Shown: positions 51,325 to 61,328, numbered from the stretch's first letter. The stretch: DNA of 64,000 bases from CAYPLH01 sp964411505 (GCA_964411505.1 CAYPLH010000012.1:18040-82039), one strand, 5' to 3'. Notes: a model not told the origin generated them from the letters alone. Program-made: numbers and translations.

Positions 51325-54300
51325 TTAACATCTGTTTTCTGTCATACGAAGCATAAAGGTTTTAATTTCATAGGGTTTGATTTCGAAGGAAAAACAATTT
51401 CCATCAGTTTCAATGTCCCCTATAACATTTTCCATGAGGTCGCAATCCAATGCCTTGTCTATTTTGTCAGATAAAGTAACTATAACATCTGTTCGCCTGT
51501 TATGGATTTCATATAACCTTAAAAGAATATCATCAGAGTCTTCAGCTTTTTTTACAACATCCAGTACAACATTATCTCTGTTCACATTCACCAGTGAAAA
51601 TTGAGTAGGCAATTTGCCCTTATGAGCTCTTTCCACTTTACAGTACATGGGACAATTCAATGCATAAGCCATAGATGCTGTCCCTGCCATCTTCCAGTCC
51701 TTAGCATGGGGGTAAAGGGAATAAATAAATTTATGAACTTCCCTATCAGCATCAATATTGGGAAACACCGCTGATTTTATCAATGTCAGCCTCATAACAC
51801 TGTCTTTTATGTCATAACCGTATTTGCAATCATTCATGAGGCTAACACCATAGCCACATTCGGACAAATCCGCCCATTTGTGAGCACACACTTCAAATCG
51901 TGCCAAGTCCCAGCTGGTATTCCAGTGGGTCGGTCTTTCCACATTACCGTGCTGAATCTCATAAACAGCTTTGTCAGCATGGATATCAACCGGAAAAGCA
52001 ACCTTTAAAAGAACCTGTTTTTCTTTCCAATCGATTGTTGTGTCAAAATCTATCCGGGGTATATCATTGTAAACATATATATGCTGCACAATTTTAGAGT
52101 CAAGAAATTGTTTTTCCACCTTAATGCACGCCCTAACAGGACCGTTTTCAACAACTTCAATGCTCAGTACATCATTAACTTCCCACATCTTTTCCTGGTA
52201 GTATATGTTAATATCCCATGCATCATGTCTTCGGGGTTTATCTTCAAAAGCCTGCAGCACATTCCCCTTTTCTCCCCGCTTTAATACCTGCCTTTTATTT
52301 ACCTTATCGAATATTGAAATAATATTTGCGTTGTCATCCAGTTCTATCTCAAAAAATTTATTCTGCAAACCTCTGTTGTGGGCCAGGCAAGTCGTCTTAT
52401 CTGTAAGGGCTGTCGGTTTATCAGCACTATTTGCTTCTTTCAGGTAAAACACCTTATATCCCTTTGCCGGTACATTTTCAGCAAAAAAGATTACTTCCTT
52501 ACCTTCTGCAATCTGTGAAGGAAGCACACTGCCGAAGGTGTCTCTAATAATTACATTTTCCATGTAGTCAGGTAAAACAAATTTTGCAATGTCACTTCTT
52601 TCTTGACCGGACTGATTAAACACCACAACTGCATCATTTTGTAAATCGATTTTATTTGAAACGCTGTCTATAGCATCTTCTATCAAAGCCTTACCATTTT
52701 CTAAAACATAAATGTAATCCTTACCCGAATCATCATACACTTCTTTTATTGAGGATCCAGGCAATATGTCATGGAACTGGTTGAGTAATATAAGTTCCCA
52801 ACCCTTATTCAATCTTTCATAAGGATAATATCCCGCTTTGCTTGTTTTCATGTTCAGGACAGACAACCATTCTGCATCCTGGTACATAAACTCACTCTTG
52901 CGGTTGTATCTTTTGTTTCTTGCCATAGAAGTATATGTGCCTCTATGATATTCAAGGTAGAGTTCTCCCACCCATTTAGGTAACTTCTTGTTATTGCATA
53001 CATTCTTAAATAGTTTGTCAAAATACTCTTTTGAATGACACATTTTGACTTGTGGACAACCGGGAATTCCCTTTTCCATTCTACGTGCATTTTCAAGCAT
53101 CTCTTTAGTAGGACCTCCGCCACCGTCTCCATAACCAAAGCATAACAACACATTAGTGTTTATATCTTTCTGCTGATAGCGTTCCCATGCCCCCATCACT
53201 TGCGATGGTACAATCTCGCCATTGTATGTGGTTATGAATGGATTAATTCTCAAATGCTCATTGGGTGTTGTAATAAAATGAGTCAAAATTTCAGTGCCAT
53301 CTAAACCTCTCCACAAAAACGTGTCATAAGGCATTTTATTGTATTCGCTCCAGCTTATTTTTGTAGTCATAAAATAGTCTATACCGCTTTTTTTGAGAAT
53401 TTGAGGCAGGGCTGCGCTATACCCGAACACATCGGGAAGCCAAAGAATTTTACTGTCCACACCAAATTCCTCTTTAAAAAATCTTTTACCAAACAAAACC
53501 TGCCTTATTAAAGACTCGCCTGAAGCAAGGTTGCAATCAGCTTCAAGCCACATTCCTCCCTCAGGCTCCCAACGTTTTTCAGCCACCCTTTTTTTAATTT
53601 CTTCATAAAGCTCCGGGTGGTCTTCTTTTATAAATTGATATAGCTGTGGCTGACTGGACATAAACTTAAACTCAGGATACTGTTCCATTAAACTCAGCAC
53701 AGTTGAAAAACTCCTAGCAACCTTCTCCTTTGTTCTTGCCAGTGTCCATTTCCATGCCACATCAATGTGCGTATGCCCAACACAATGCACAGTTGCATCC
53801 TGTTCTCCGCAAAACTTGCCATAGAATTCCGTTTCAAGAAACTTGTTTGCTTCCTTTACAGAATTTATAAAACTATCCGAAAAAGGCTTTCTAAGATCAA
53901 TAATATTTACAGCCTGGTTTAGGTAATTCAATATATCTATTCTCTTTTTATTTTCTTTTTTGAGGAGCAATGCCACTTCCAAAGGTACTTTTAGATTATA
54001 ATATACTCTTTCAACATCTCTATCCGCTAGCGCTGCCTTAGAATCCAGCAGCATAATGCCACCCTTCGCCCCTGTATATACATGGAGGTCGATTTCATAT
54101 TCTTTCTTATCTGCTTTATCAGTCAAAACTACTTCCCTGTGATTCGCATCCAGGCCCTGTATAATATTTCTGTCCACACAAACCAGTATCTGTGGGTTTG
54201 CTCTACTCCAAGCGCCTTCAGCACCGGTTTTCAACTCATATACAACCGGATTACCTAAAAATCTGTCCGGTAGTTCCACTCGGGTTCTAAACCAATAAAA

Positions 54301-54486
54301 GTTGCCACCTAAAAATATGTCTCCCTGTTTGAAAGGTTTCCATTCACATGCCGCACTATCGGCTTCATTAATGCTTTTAAAATTACCTTCTTTAAACATA
54401 TAGTCTGATATGACTATACTATCAGCATATACATACGAGCAAATATCCGTACAAATTGTTTTAATTCTCTCTTCAATAAAATACAA
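51325..54486 (-). CDS. Alpha-mannosidase, GH38, cytoplasmic, paralogue of 41717-44977
   Basis: A GH38 enzyme of about 1053 residues. Zinc ligands His238, His240 and Asp242 are in GHTHIDVAWKW, and the nucleophile is Asp352 in LPDVFGYSAALPQI. The helical domain (GTYTSMARNKRYNRKSEF, LLNQFHDILPGSSIKEVYDD) and the C-terminal beta domain (IQHGNVERPTHWNTSWDLARFEVCAHKW) are complete and parallel the other GH38. The frame is open to ATG at 54501, which has no ribosome binding site; GGAGG within the extension fits a TTG start at 54486. No signal peptide. Flanked by sulfatases on both sides. Confidence 0.94.
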   Translation of the reverse strand: MYFIEERIKTICTDICSYVYADSIVISDYMFKEGNFKSINEADSAACEWKPFKQGDIFLGGNFYWFRTRVELPDRFLGNPVVYELKTGAEGAWSRANPQILVCVDRNIIQGLDANHREVVLTDKADKKEYEIDLHVYTGAKGGIMLLDSKAALADRDVERVYYNLKVPLEVALLLKKENKKRIDILNYLNQAVNIIDLRKPFSDSFINSVKEANKFLETEFYGKFCGEQDATVHCVGHTHIDVAWKWTLARTKEKVARSFSTVLSLMEQYPEFKFMSSQPQLYQFIKEDHPELYEEIKKRVAEKRWEPEGGMWLEADCNLASGESLIRQVLFGKRFFKEEFGVDSKILWLPDVFGYSAALPQILKKSGIDYFMTTKISWSEYNKMPYDTFLWRGLDGTEILTHFITTPNEHLRINPFITTYNGEIVPSQVMGAWERYQQKDINTNVLLCFGYGDGGGGPTKEMLENARRMEKGIPGCPQVKMCHSKEYFDKLFKNVCNNKKLPKWVGELYLEYHRGTYTSMARNKRYNRKSEFMYQDAEWLSVLNMKTSKAGYYPYERLNKGWELILLNQFHDILPGSSIKEVYDDSGKDYIYVLENGKALIEDAIDSVSNKIDLQNDAVVVFNQSGQERSDIAKFVLPDYMENVIIRDTFGSVLPSQIAEGKEVIFFAENVPAKGYKVFYLKEANSADKPTALTDKTTCLAHNRGLQNKFFEIELDDNANIISIFDKVNKRQVLKRGEKGNVLQAFEDKPRRHDAWDINIYYQEKMWEVNDVLSIEVVENGPVRACIKVEKQFLDSKIVQHIYVYNDIPRIDFDTTIDWKEKQVLLKVAFPVDIHADKAVYEIQHGNVERPTHWNTSWDLARFEVCAHKWADLSECGYGVSLMNDCKYGYDIKDSVMRLTLIKSAVFPNIDADREVHKFIYSLYPHAKDWKMAGTASMAYALNCPMYCKVERAHKGKLPTQFSLVNVNRDNVVLDVVKKAEDSDDILLRLYEIHNRRTDVIVTLSDKIDKALDCDLMENVIGDIETDGNCFSFEIKPYEIKTFMLRMTENRC

Positions 54487-54568
54487 ACGTCTGACCTCCA
54501 TATAATTGTTATAGTTTTTTAAAATACTTTTTTATGGTTAATTATATATTAAAGGTTATTATTCAGGT

Positions 54569-56044
54569 TCATAAATCTTCCTTTTGCATTTTGTTTTTAA
54601 AGTATTCCATTACTCTTTGCCGATGGCCTCCATCTTGCGGCAAAACATTTTCTTTGTCTATTATTCGCGCACTTTCATCAAGATAAAGCGGTGTGAGCGA
54701 TTGAAACAGTATCCAATTATTTAAAATAGAAATATACTCCTCAATTTCTTCCCTGTAATGAGGACAATTAAATAAGTTGTTCATCTCCAAAGGATCTTTT
54801 TCCATATCGAAAAAAAGCGATTTATTTCTTTCTTTGCACAAAAGCAGCTTCCGTGTACTGCTTCTTACCATATACTCTCTGCCCTGATCGTTTTCAGCAA
54901 AAACCACTTCTCTTCCCTTACCTGTACCAATATCAAGACCCTTCATATGAATACCCGGTGTGCATCCAGTCTGCGATAGTATAGTGGGGGCTATATCAAT
55001 GATGCTAAATAATTCTTCAGATATCTTGCCACAGTCTTCCTGATCTGGATATTTAATTATAAGCGGCACTCGGATTACAGGATCATACATATATTTTTGC
55101 TTTCCTACCATATGGTGATATCCCATATAGTCTCCATGATCGCTTGTATAAATTATCAATGTTTTATCGTAAAGCCCTTTTTCTTTCAGAATTTCTATCA
55201 TGTTGCCGACCTGATAATCTATTTGGGAAATCGAACCGTAATAATAAGCCAATATCTTTCTGTAAGAGTCCTCAGTGAGTTTTTCCGAATCGAAAAATGC
55301 CTTCCGCCTTTTCTCAATATCGTACAAAAAGGCTTCTTCCGTCCATCCAGGCAATAGATCAAGCTCTTTAGGATTATACATGGAACACCAGGGAGGCGGA
55401 GGGTCGAAAGGATGATGGGGCTTAATAAAACCCACCATCAGAAGGTTGCCGCCGTCACCCCAGTTTTCAATTTCTTCCTGCGCCTTGTTCCCTATCCAGG
55501 TAGTTGAATAATAATTATCCTCAAGGTTTGATTTAACCGCTCCAAAGCTTTCAAAATATTCCCTTGGCGCCCGTTCCCTATATTCTTTCACCTGATCCTG
55601 CAAATCAGTTTCATCAACCTTGTCATTATTCATGAGATAACGATGATAATCGTCATCATACCGCCCTGGTCCATGCTGCTCCGCCAGTTCCATTTCTTCA
55701 AAACCTACATCAAGGTAAGTGGGAGTAAAGTGCATTTTACCAATTGCTTTTGTTCTATATCCAGCTCTTTTCAATATCTCGGGCAATTTCTCTATTGCCT
55801 CGGGCAAGGTTGAACAATTGCTCCACCCCATATGCTGATGTACATAAAGACCTGTTAACAACGAGTAACGGGACGGTGTGCATACAGGATAGGTAGAAAA
55901 GCAATTTTTATACAGTACTCCATCTTTTGCAATCCTATCTATGTTGGGTGTACACACATCCCTATTTCCATATGCACCTATGCAATCTGTCCTATGCTGG
56001 TCGGCATGTATAATTAAAACATTTGTTCTTGTTGATTTAAGCAT
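54569..56044 (-). CDS. Family S1 sulfatase, cytoplasmic
   Basis: A 491-residue sulfatase. Signature CTPSR at Cys55-Arg59 followed by YSLLTG. Metal residues in IIHADQHRTD and TSDHGDYMGYHH; GKMHF replaces GKWH (AIGKMHFTPTYLDVG). FIKPHHPFDPPPPW is the mid-protein His block. AGGGGAG lies very close to the ATG (about 3-4 bases), which may lower translation. It sits between the system-C binding protein and the second GH38 gene. No signal peptide. Confidence 0.94.
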   Translation of the reverse strand: MLKSTRTNVLIIHADQHRTDCIGAYGNRDVCTPNIDRIAKDGVLYKNCFSTYPVCTPSRYSLLTGLYVHQHMGWSNCSTLPEAIEKLPEILKRAGYRTKAIGKMHFTPTYLDVGFEEMELAEQHGPGRYDDDYHRYLMNNDKVDETDLQDQVKEYRERAPREYFESFGAVKSNLEDNYYSTTWIGNKAQEEIENWGDGGNLLMVGFIKPHHPFDPPPPWCSMYNPKELDLLPGWTEEAFLYDIEKRRKAFFDSEKLTEDSYRKILAYYYGSISQIDYQVGNMIEILKEKGLYDKTLIIYTSDHGDYMGYHHMVGKQKYMYDPVIRVPLIIKYPDQEDCGKISEELFSIIDIAPTILSQTGCTPGIHMKGLDIGTGKGREVVFAENDQGREYMVRSSTRKLLLCKERNKSLFFDMEKDPLEMNNLFNCPHYREEIEEYISILNNWILFQSLTPLYLDESARIIDKENVLPQDGGHRQRVMEYFKNKMQKEDL

Positions 56045-56089
56045 GTTCTCCCCTGACCCTTATTTATTGCTAAGTTAAAAAATAAGCTT

Positions 56090-57703
56090 TTATTTTATAC
56101 TCTGATACCTTTCATAAGCTGCCTGATTAATTTCCATGAACCGGTCAAGATCCATTTTCTTTAATGTATTCACATAGTCATTCCACTCACTGAAGGGCTT
56201 TCTTCCAACAATGAATTGTACTTCCATTTCATGTACATAATTATCAATATCAGCTGTTAACCCAAGTAGTTCATCGAGCTCTTCGGCAGTATAGGTAAAC
56301 TGCGCCCATATTTCCTTTGGAGCATAAGGCTTGAAATTTATAGCCGCTTCCAGAGTCGGTCCTTTACTTCCTTCGTCAATCAAGTACTTGTCGACTTTTA
56401 TGCTTGTAGTACCTGTACCACCAAACATAAAGTAGCTGCTATCTTTATCGTTTAATACTTCGTCGGTATACTGGTATTCTCCATTCTCATCAACATAGTA
56501 AGTCTTTCCTTCTATTCCTAGGAAGTAAAACTTTATACCTTCATCACCATAAAAATAATCTACCCAGCGAATAGCTGCTTCAGGGTATTTGCACACTGTT
56601 GTCACCACATAATTGCCATGTAGTTTGAGGCGTGGTTTAACACCAGAGTAAAGCTGATCACCATGAGGACCTATTAGGGCCTGCTTAAGCGGTACATAGT
56701 CATTATAGTTTGTAGTGCTAATTATGGTATGGTTTCCTCTTACGGTAGACCCTACCAACCCCTGGTCACCTTTTGCAACAAGCGTATCGTTCTGCTTCAA
56801 GAAGATATCGGGATCAAGCAGACCATCATTATATAACTTGTTATAAAACTGCAATGCTTCCTTTTCACGCTCATCTGCAGGATAAAACCTCAATTTACCT
56901 GTTTCTTCATCTAAGTCTATGTGATCATTGCCTCTGCCCCTGTTTCCCAGACCCCATGCTCCCCGGAAAAGACCAAAGGGTGTATACCACTCCAGTGCAG
57001 TGAAAGGTAGTTCATCTTGTTCTCCATTACCATTCATATCCAACCCTTTAAATGCTAGTAAAACATTATGAAACTCATCAATTGTTCCTGGTACGTCAAG
57101 CCCTGCAGCGTCTAGCCACTTTTTGTTAAAGAACAACTTGTTACCCATGTTCTGAGTATCAGCATCCAGAATGTCTGGGTACCCATAGATACCGTTATCC
57201 GGCAAAGTTATACTCCTTTTAACATCATCGTACCTAGCAAGGGTATCCTTTAAATTAGGTGCATAGTTGTCCATGTATGGTTTAATATTGAGGAATGCAC
57301 CGTCTGTAGCATAGCGGGTTAGATCGTTATAGCCAAATCGACATTTCATAAATACATCGGGTAAATCATTACTGGCAAGTATAATGTTGATTTTTTCTTC
57401 CATCCCGCTTTTTTCAATTTCAGTAAAGTCCATACGGATTCCAGTCATCCGTTCATATTCCTTCACAAGGTATCTTTCACTAAACCCTCTATTGGTTACC
57501 AATACACTCAATGTAATTGGCTCATTCACTATGGGAAATCCTTCTTCGTTTACATAGTTTTTTTCATTCCCCTGTGCGCTTTGGGTAGCTTCACTCTGAC
57601 CTTTTGGACTTTCGTCTTTTTGACTTGCAACGCAGCCGACAAACATTGTAATAACCAAACTTATTGCCAACAGCATAATAAGTGACCTCTTAATACCTTT
57701 CAT
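56090..57703 (-). CDS. Extracellular sugar-binding lipoprotein, LplA-like, system C
   Basis: A solute-binding lipoprotein of about 537 residues. The signal peptide ends in the lipobox MFVGC (Cys24 from the chosen start), then a Gln/Ser/Lys-rich linker. The mature part has LPDVFMKCRFGY, GIYGYPDILD, NDGLLDPDIFLKQ and the C-terminal MDLDRFMEINQAAYERYQ, like the system-B protein. Two ATG codons lie two codons apart; the second, at 57703, has better spacing from AGGAGG. It is separated from its two permeases by the sulfatase gene at 57798, an unusual order. Confidence 0.93.
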   Translation of the reverse strand: MKGIKRSLIMLLAISLVITMFVGCVASQKDESPKGQSEATQSAQGNEKNYVNEEGFPIVNEPITLSVLVTNRGFSERYLVKEYERMTGIRMDFTEIEKSGMEEKINIILASNDLPDVFMKCRFGYNDLTRYATDGAFLNIKPYMDNYAPNLKDTLARYDDVKRSITLPDNGIYGYPDILDADTQNMGNKLFFNKKWLDAAGLDVPGTIDEFHNVLLAFKGLDMNGNGEQDELPFTALEWYTPFGLFRGAWGLGNRGRGNDHIDLDEETGKLRFYPADEREKEALQFYNKLYNDGLLDPDIFLKQNDTLVAKGDQGLVGSTVRGNHTIISTTNYNDYVPLKQALIGPHGDQLYSGVKPRLKLHGNYVVTTVCKYPEAAIRWVDYFYGDEGIKFYFLGIEGKTYYVDENGEYQYTDEVLNDKDSSYFMFGGTGTTSIKVDKYLIDEGSKGPTLEAAINFKPYAPKEIWAQFTYTAEELDELLGLTADIDNYVHEMEVQFIVGRKPFSEWNDYVNTLKKMDLDRFMEINQAAYERYQSIK

Positions 57704-57797
57704 TTTCATACCTCCTATACTTTTATTTATTATATTATTGATCGGAGTTGGGCTTTACTTTGCCACTTCCGAACCAATCTTATTATTTTAACATAAT

Positions 57798-59291
57798 TTA
57801 AGTTTCATTCACCCTCTTAATTAAGCCCGGATATCTTTCATCACTGTCTCCTATGTCCAACTTAATATCCAATAGGCAGTTTTTTAATTCCTTCACTATT
57901 CCAGCATAGTCAGGATGAGAATATACATTATGTAACTCTTCAGGATCCTTCTTTAGGTCATACATCTCCCACCCGGCAGGAGTAGGTTCTTCAGAATCAT
58001 CATTTATATCCAGCGGTAAACCATAGAAAAATATTAGCTTATATTCTTTTGTACGAATTCCATAATGAGCCGGCACATTATGCAAGGATGAAAGATGCGT
58101 CCAGTATCTGTAATACGCTATATTCGGCCAATCTTCTAGGGTTTTTCCGCCTAGAAGACTACGAAAACTTCTGCCTTGCATCTCATCGGTTTTTTCAAGT
58201 CCTGTATAATCTAAAAGAGTTGGTGCAAAATCAACATTAGTTACAATATCATCCATCTGTATACCTGGGCTTATGTCGCCAGGAAAGCGGATTAGCAAAG
58301 GCATACGAATGCTTTCCTCATAAATCCATCTTTTATCAATATAATCGTGCTCTCCGAGAAACATGCCTTGATCGGAAGTATAGATCACAATAGTATCATC
58401 AAGAATGCCTTCATTTTCAAGATAGTTCGTGAGTCTGCCCACATTATCATCAATACCTTTTACAGTTCTAAGGTAATCTCTAAGATACTTCTGATAGGCA
58501 GCCCGGGTACGTCCCTTTGCATCTAAACCAGTTAAATCAAGTTGTCCGGTTGGGTAATCCTCTTTGCTCATCTTACCGACCACATTTCGCTTGGGATTGT
58601 GCTCAGATACTGAACTGCCAAAACCTCTCGATCCAAGTGACCGGTGACTTTTGTCCTCCCATAGGCTTTGAGGTTCTGGTATTTCAATGCCATCAAGTAT
58701 ATGTTCATATCTAGGATGATATTCAAAAGGCTCGTGAGGAGCATTAAAATGACACAGCAGAAGAAAAGGTTTGGACCGGTCCCGAGTATCCAGCCAGTTT
58801 ATGCATTTATCTGTAATAATATCAGTAGCATAGCCTTTATATTGTTTCCCCAGTGTTTTTTCTCGGGATTCACACAAAGACCAGTTATAGTCTTTATCCT
58901 TAAAGTATGGATCAAAATATAAGCCCTGTCCTGACAATATATCGTAATAATTAAAGCCTTGCGGCTGGCTACGAAGATGCCATTTACCTACTATGGCGGT
59001 CTGATAGTCACTACCTTGCAGTATTTTGGGAAAGGTGTTTAATTCAGTACTCAATGTATCCCTAAGCGTTCTAACCCCATTCCTGTGTGAATGCTGCCCT
59101 GTGAGTATAGTAGCGCGGCTTGGAGCACATATTGAATTGTTGCAGTAGCAGCACTTCAGTAATGCCCCTTCCTTGCCAATTCTGTCGATATTGGGTGTCC
59201 CAAAAACTTTGGCTATTCTTGAACCATATAGGCTGACAGCATTAGCCGCATGATCATCAGACATTATAAATAAGATATTTGGTCTTTTCAT
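57798..59291 (-). CDS. Family S1 sulfatase, cytoplasmic, inside ABC operon C
   Basis: A 497-residue sulfatase. Signature CAPSR at Cys55-Arg59 followed by ATILTG. Asp12-Asp13 in SDDHAAN and TSDQGMFLGEH form the metal site, with DQG as in its paralogue at 45113; GKWHLRSQPQG gives the Lys/His pair. The open frame reaches 59345, but AAGGA lies 8 bases before ATG at 59291, which also gives the same length as the paralogue. No signal peptide. Its place between the LplC-type permease and the binding protein ties it directly to import by system C. Confidence 0.95.
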   Translation of the reverse strand: MKRPNILFIMSDDHAANAVSLYGSRIAKVFGTPNIDRIGKEGALLKCCYCNNSICAPSRATILTGQHSHRNGVRTLRDTLSTELNTFPKILQGSDYQTAIVGKWHLRSQPQGFNYYDILSGQGLYFDPYFKDKDYNWSLCESREKTLGKQYKGYATDIITDKCINWLDTRDRSKPFLLLCHFNAPHEPFEYHPRYEHILDGIEIPEPQSLWEDKSHRSLGSRGFGSSVSEHNPKRNVVGKMSKEDYPTGQLDLTGLDAKGRTRAAYQKYLRDYLRTVKGIDDNVGRLTNYLENEGILDDTIVIYTSDQGMFLGEHDYIDKRWIYEESIRMPLLIRFPGDISPGIQMDDIVTNVDFAPTLLDYTGLEKTDEMQGRSFRSLLGGKTLEDWPNIAYYRYWTHLSSLHNVPAHYGIRTKEYKLIFFYGLPLDINDDSEEPTPAGWEMYDLKKDPEELHNVYSHPDYAGIVKELKNCLLDIKLDIGDSDERYPGLIKRVNET

Positions 59292-59395
59292 ATACTTCAT
59301 CCTTATTAAACTATTTGTTAAACTAATATTATTCCTATAAACCACAATCCAAATAATTATTTAAGACAAATTATCTACACGACTTCGTGTAGCAG

Positions 59396-60283
59396 TTATC
59401 CCTTTATTGCACCTATCATTACACCTTTTACAAAATACTTCTGTATAAACGGATAGAGAATAAGTATAGGAAGAGATGATATAATTATTAGCGAATATTT
59501 CATTCCTTCGGCCGCAAACATTCTTTCTGCTGCACTTTCCCCCGATGTATTTATTAAACCTTCGGTATATTGGTTTTGAATAAGAATTCTTCTTAAGAAT
59601 ATCTGTAATGGGTACTTACGCTCATCTGTAAGATATATCAAAGCTGTGAAAAAACTGTTCCAATGTGATACTGCATAAAAGAGAACCATAACAGCAAATA
59701 TAGATTTTGATAGAGGAATAACAATACTTTTTAGTACTCTTATATTGGAACATCCATCAATCATAGCTGCATCATATATCTCATCAGGTATATTCTTCTG
59801 GAAAAACGTCCTCATAATAACCAAATTCCACATTTGTATAGCATCGGGAATTATCATAACCCAGAAATTGTTAACCAATCCCAGTTGTTTAATAACCATG
59901 TATTTAGGAATAAGTCCTCCGTTAAATATCATTGTGAATGCAAGCATTGCAGTAAATAGGTTTTTTCCGTAAAACTTTTTTCTTGATAAGGGATAAGCCC
60001 CTAATGTTGTCATAATAATATTAACAGCCGTGCCGACAGTAGTGTATATTATTGTATTCTTATAACCTGTATATACATCTGGTTCTTGAAATACCGTTAC
60101 ATATGATTTAATGTTAAAACCCTTTGGAAATAATCCCACTTTACCTGCTAGCACTAACACAGGATCGCTAAAAGACGCACTTACTACAAAAAGCAACGGA
60201 TAAACCATAATTATAAATGTCATTATAACAAGAGAACCTACCACTATACTAAATATTTTGTCACTTAGTCCTACAGAACGCAC
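59396..60283 (-). CDS. Carbohydrate ABC transporter permease, LplC-like, system C
   Basis: A 295-residue permease with about six membrane spans. The EAA loop is IYDAAMIDGCSNIRVLKSIVIPLSKS, and the C-terminus KYFVKGVMIGAIKG matches the group. Start is GTG at 60283 with AAAGGGGG about 7 bases upstream. It follows the LplB-type permease by 15 bases. Close by eye to the system-B permease (HWNSFF.A..Y.T..R.YPLQ..LR.ILI blocks), so systems B and C are sister transporters. Confidence 0.92.
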   Translation of the reverse strand: MRSVGLSDKIFSIVVGSLVIMTFIIMVYPLLFVVSASFSDPVLVLAGKVGLFPKGFNIKSYVTVFQEPDVYTGYKNTIIYTTVGTAVNIIMTTLGAYPLSRKKFYGKNLFTAMLAFTMIFNGGLIPKYMVIKQLGLVNNFWVMIIPDAIQMWNLVIMRTFFQKNIPDEIYDAAMIDGCSNIRVLKSIVIPLSKSIFAVMVLFYAVSHWNSFFTALIYLTDERKYPLQIFLRRILIQNQYTEGLINTSGESAAERMFAAEGMKYSLIIISSLPILILYPFIQKYFVKGVMIGAIKG

Positions 60284-60298
60284 TTTATTTTCCCCCTT

Positions 60299-61261
60299 TT
60301 ACCACAAGCTTGTTTCTGACACTTTTTTTGAAATTTTGTTAACTGTTACAATTAGAATGAAATTTATTACTGAATTGAACAACCCTACGGCAGTGGCAAA
60401 ACTATGCTGAGCGTCCAATAGTCCTACCTGGTATACATAAGTCCTTATTACATCTGAAGTAGACTTTGTAAGGTCGTTCTGCATCAAAAATATTTTTTCA
60501 AAGCCTATGTTCATAATTTTTCCTGTCTGCATTATGAGTAATATAATTGCAGTGGGCATAATACCGGGCAGTGATATATGAATCAATCTTTGAAATTTGT
60601 TAGCACCATCAACTATAGCAGCTTCATATAACTCTAATGATATTCCAGATAATGCAGCCACATATACTATTGAGTTCCAGCCAACATTGTGCCAAATACC
60701 GGAAAAAACATAAATAGTTTTGAACCAGGCAGGCTCAGTCATAAAAGATATCCGTTTCATTCCTAGAAGAGATATCAAATTATTTATCACCCCTCGGGGT
60801 GATAAAAACATAGTCACCATTCCAACCAGTACTACCGTGGATATGAAATGCGGAGCAAATGTAACCATTTGCACCGCCTTATTTATATGCTTGTTTTTCA
60901 CTTCATTAATAACAAGTGCTAGTATTATAGGCGCTGGAAAACTTGCTATCAACTGATAAAGACTGATTCCTAATGTATTTCTTATAAGTCTCCAAAAATA
61001 GTAAGAGTTAAAAAAGCGATTAAAATGTTTTAATCCAACCCATGAACTTCCTAAATAACCTCTTATTGGAGAGAAGTCTTTGAAAGCTATTTGCACACCA
61101 TACATTGGCAAGTATTTAAAGATTATGAAATAAACAAGTACAGGGAGGAAAATAATATACAAATCCCAGTTAGGAAGTACTGCCTTTTTAAAAGTATAAA
61201 ATCTTGATGTTTTGTTGTAATGTTTACTAAATGGATTTGACTCCACTAATTCAGATTTCAT
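60299..61261 (-). CDS. Carbohydrate ABC transporter permease, LplB-like, system C
   Basis: A 320-residue permease and the first gene of ABC operon C. WDLYIIFLPVLVYFIIFKYLPMYGVQIAFKDF is the first span, and YEAAIVDGANKFQRLIHISLPG is the EAA loop. The C-terminal ISKKVSETSLW is typical. AAAGGAG lies upstream of ATG. A probable promoter (TTGTAA-17-TAATCT) lies about 70-95 bases upstream at 61329-61357. The AraC regulator is encoded immediately upstream on the same strand. Confidence 0.93.
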   Translation of the reverse strand: MKSELVESNPFSKHYNKTSRFYTFKKAVLPNWDLYIIFLPVLVYFIIFKYLPMYGVQIAFKDFSPIRGYLGSSWVGLKHFNRFFNSYYFWRLIRNTLGISLYQLIASFPAPIILALVINEVKNKHINKAVQMVTFAPHFISTVVLVGMVTMFLSPRGVINNLISLLGMKRISFMTEPAWFKTIYVFSGIWHNVGWNSIVYVAALSGISLELYEAAIVDGANKFQRLIHISLPGIMPTAIILLIMQTGKIMNIGFEKIFLMQNDLTKSTSDVIRTYVYQVGLLDAQHSFATAVGLFNSVINFILIVTVNKISKKVSETSLW

Positions 61262-61328
61262 GTAAGCACTCCTTTTGCTTTATTGAATCATCGAAGCATA
61301 TATAAGCCCGATGACTTGTTGCAAAGGA

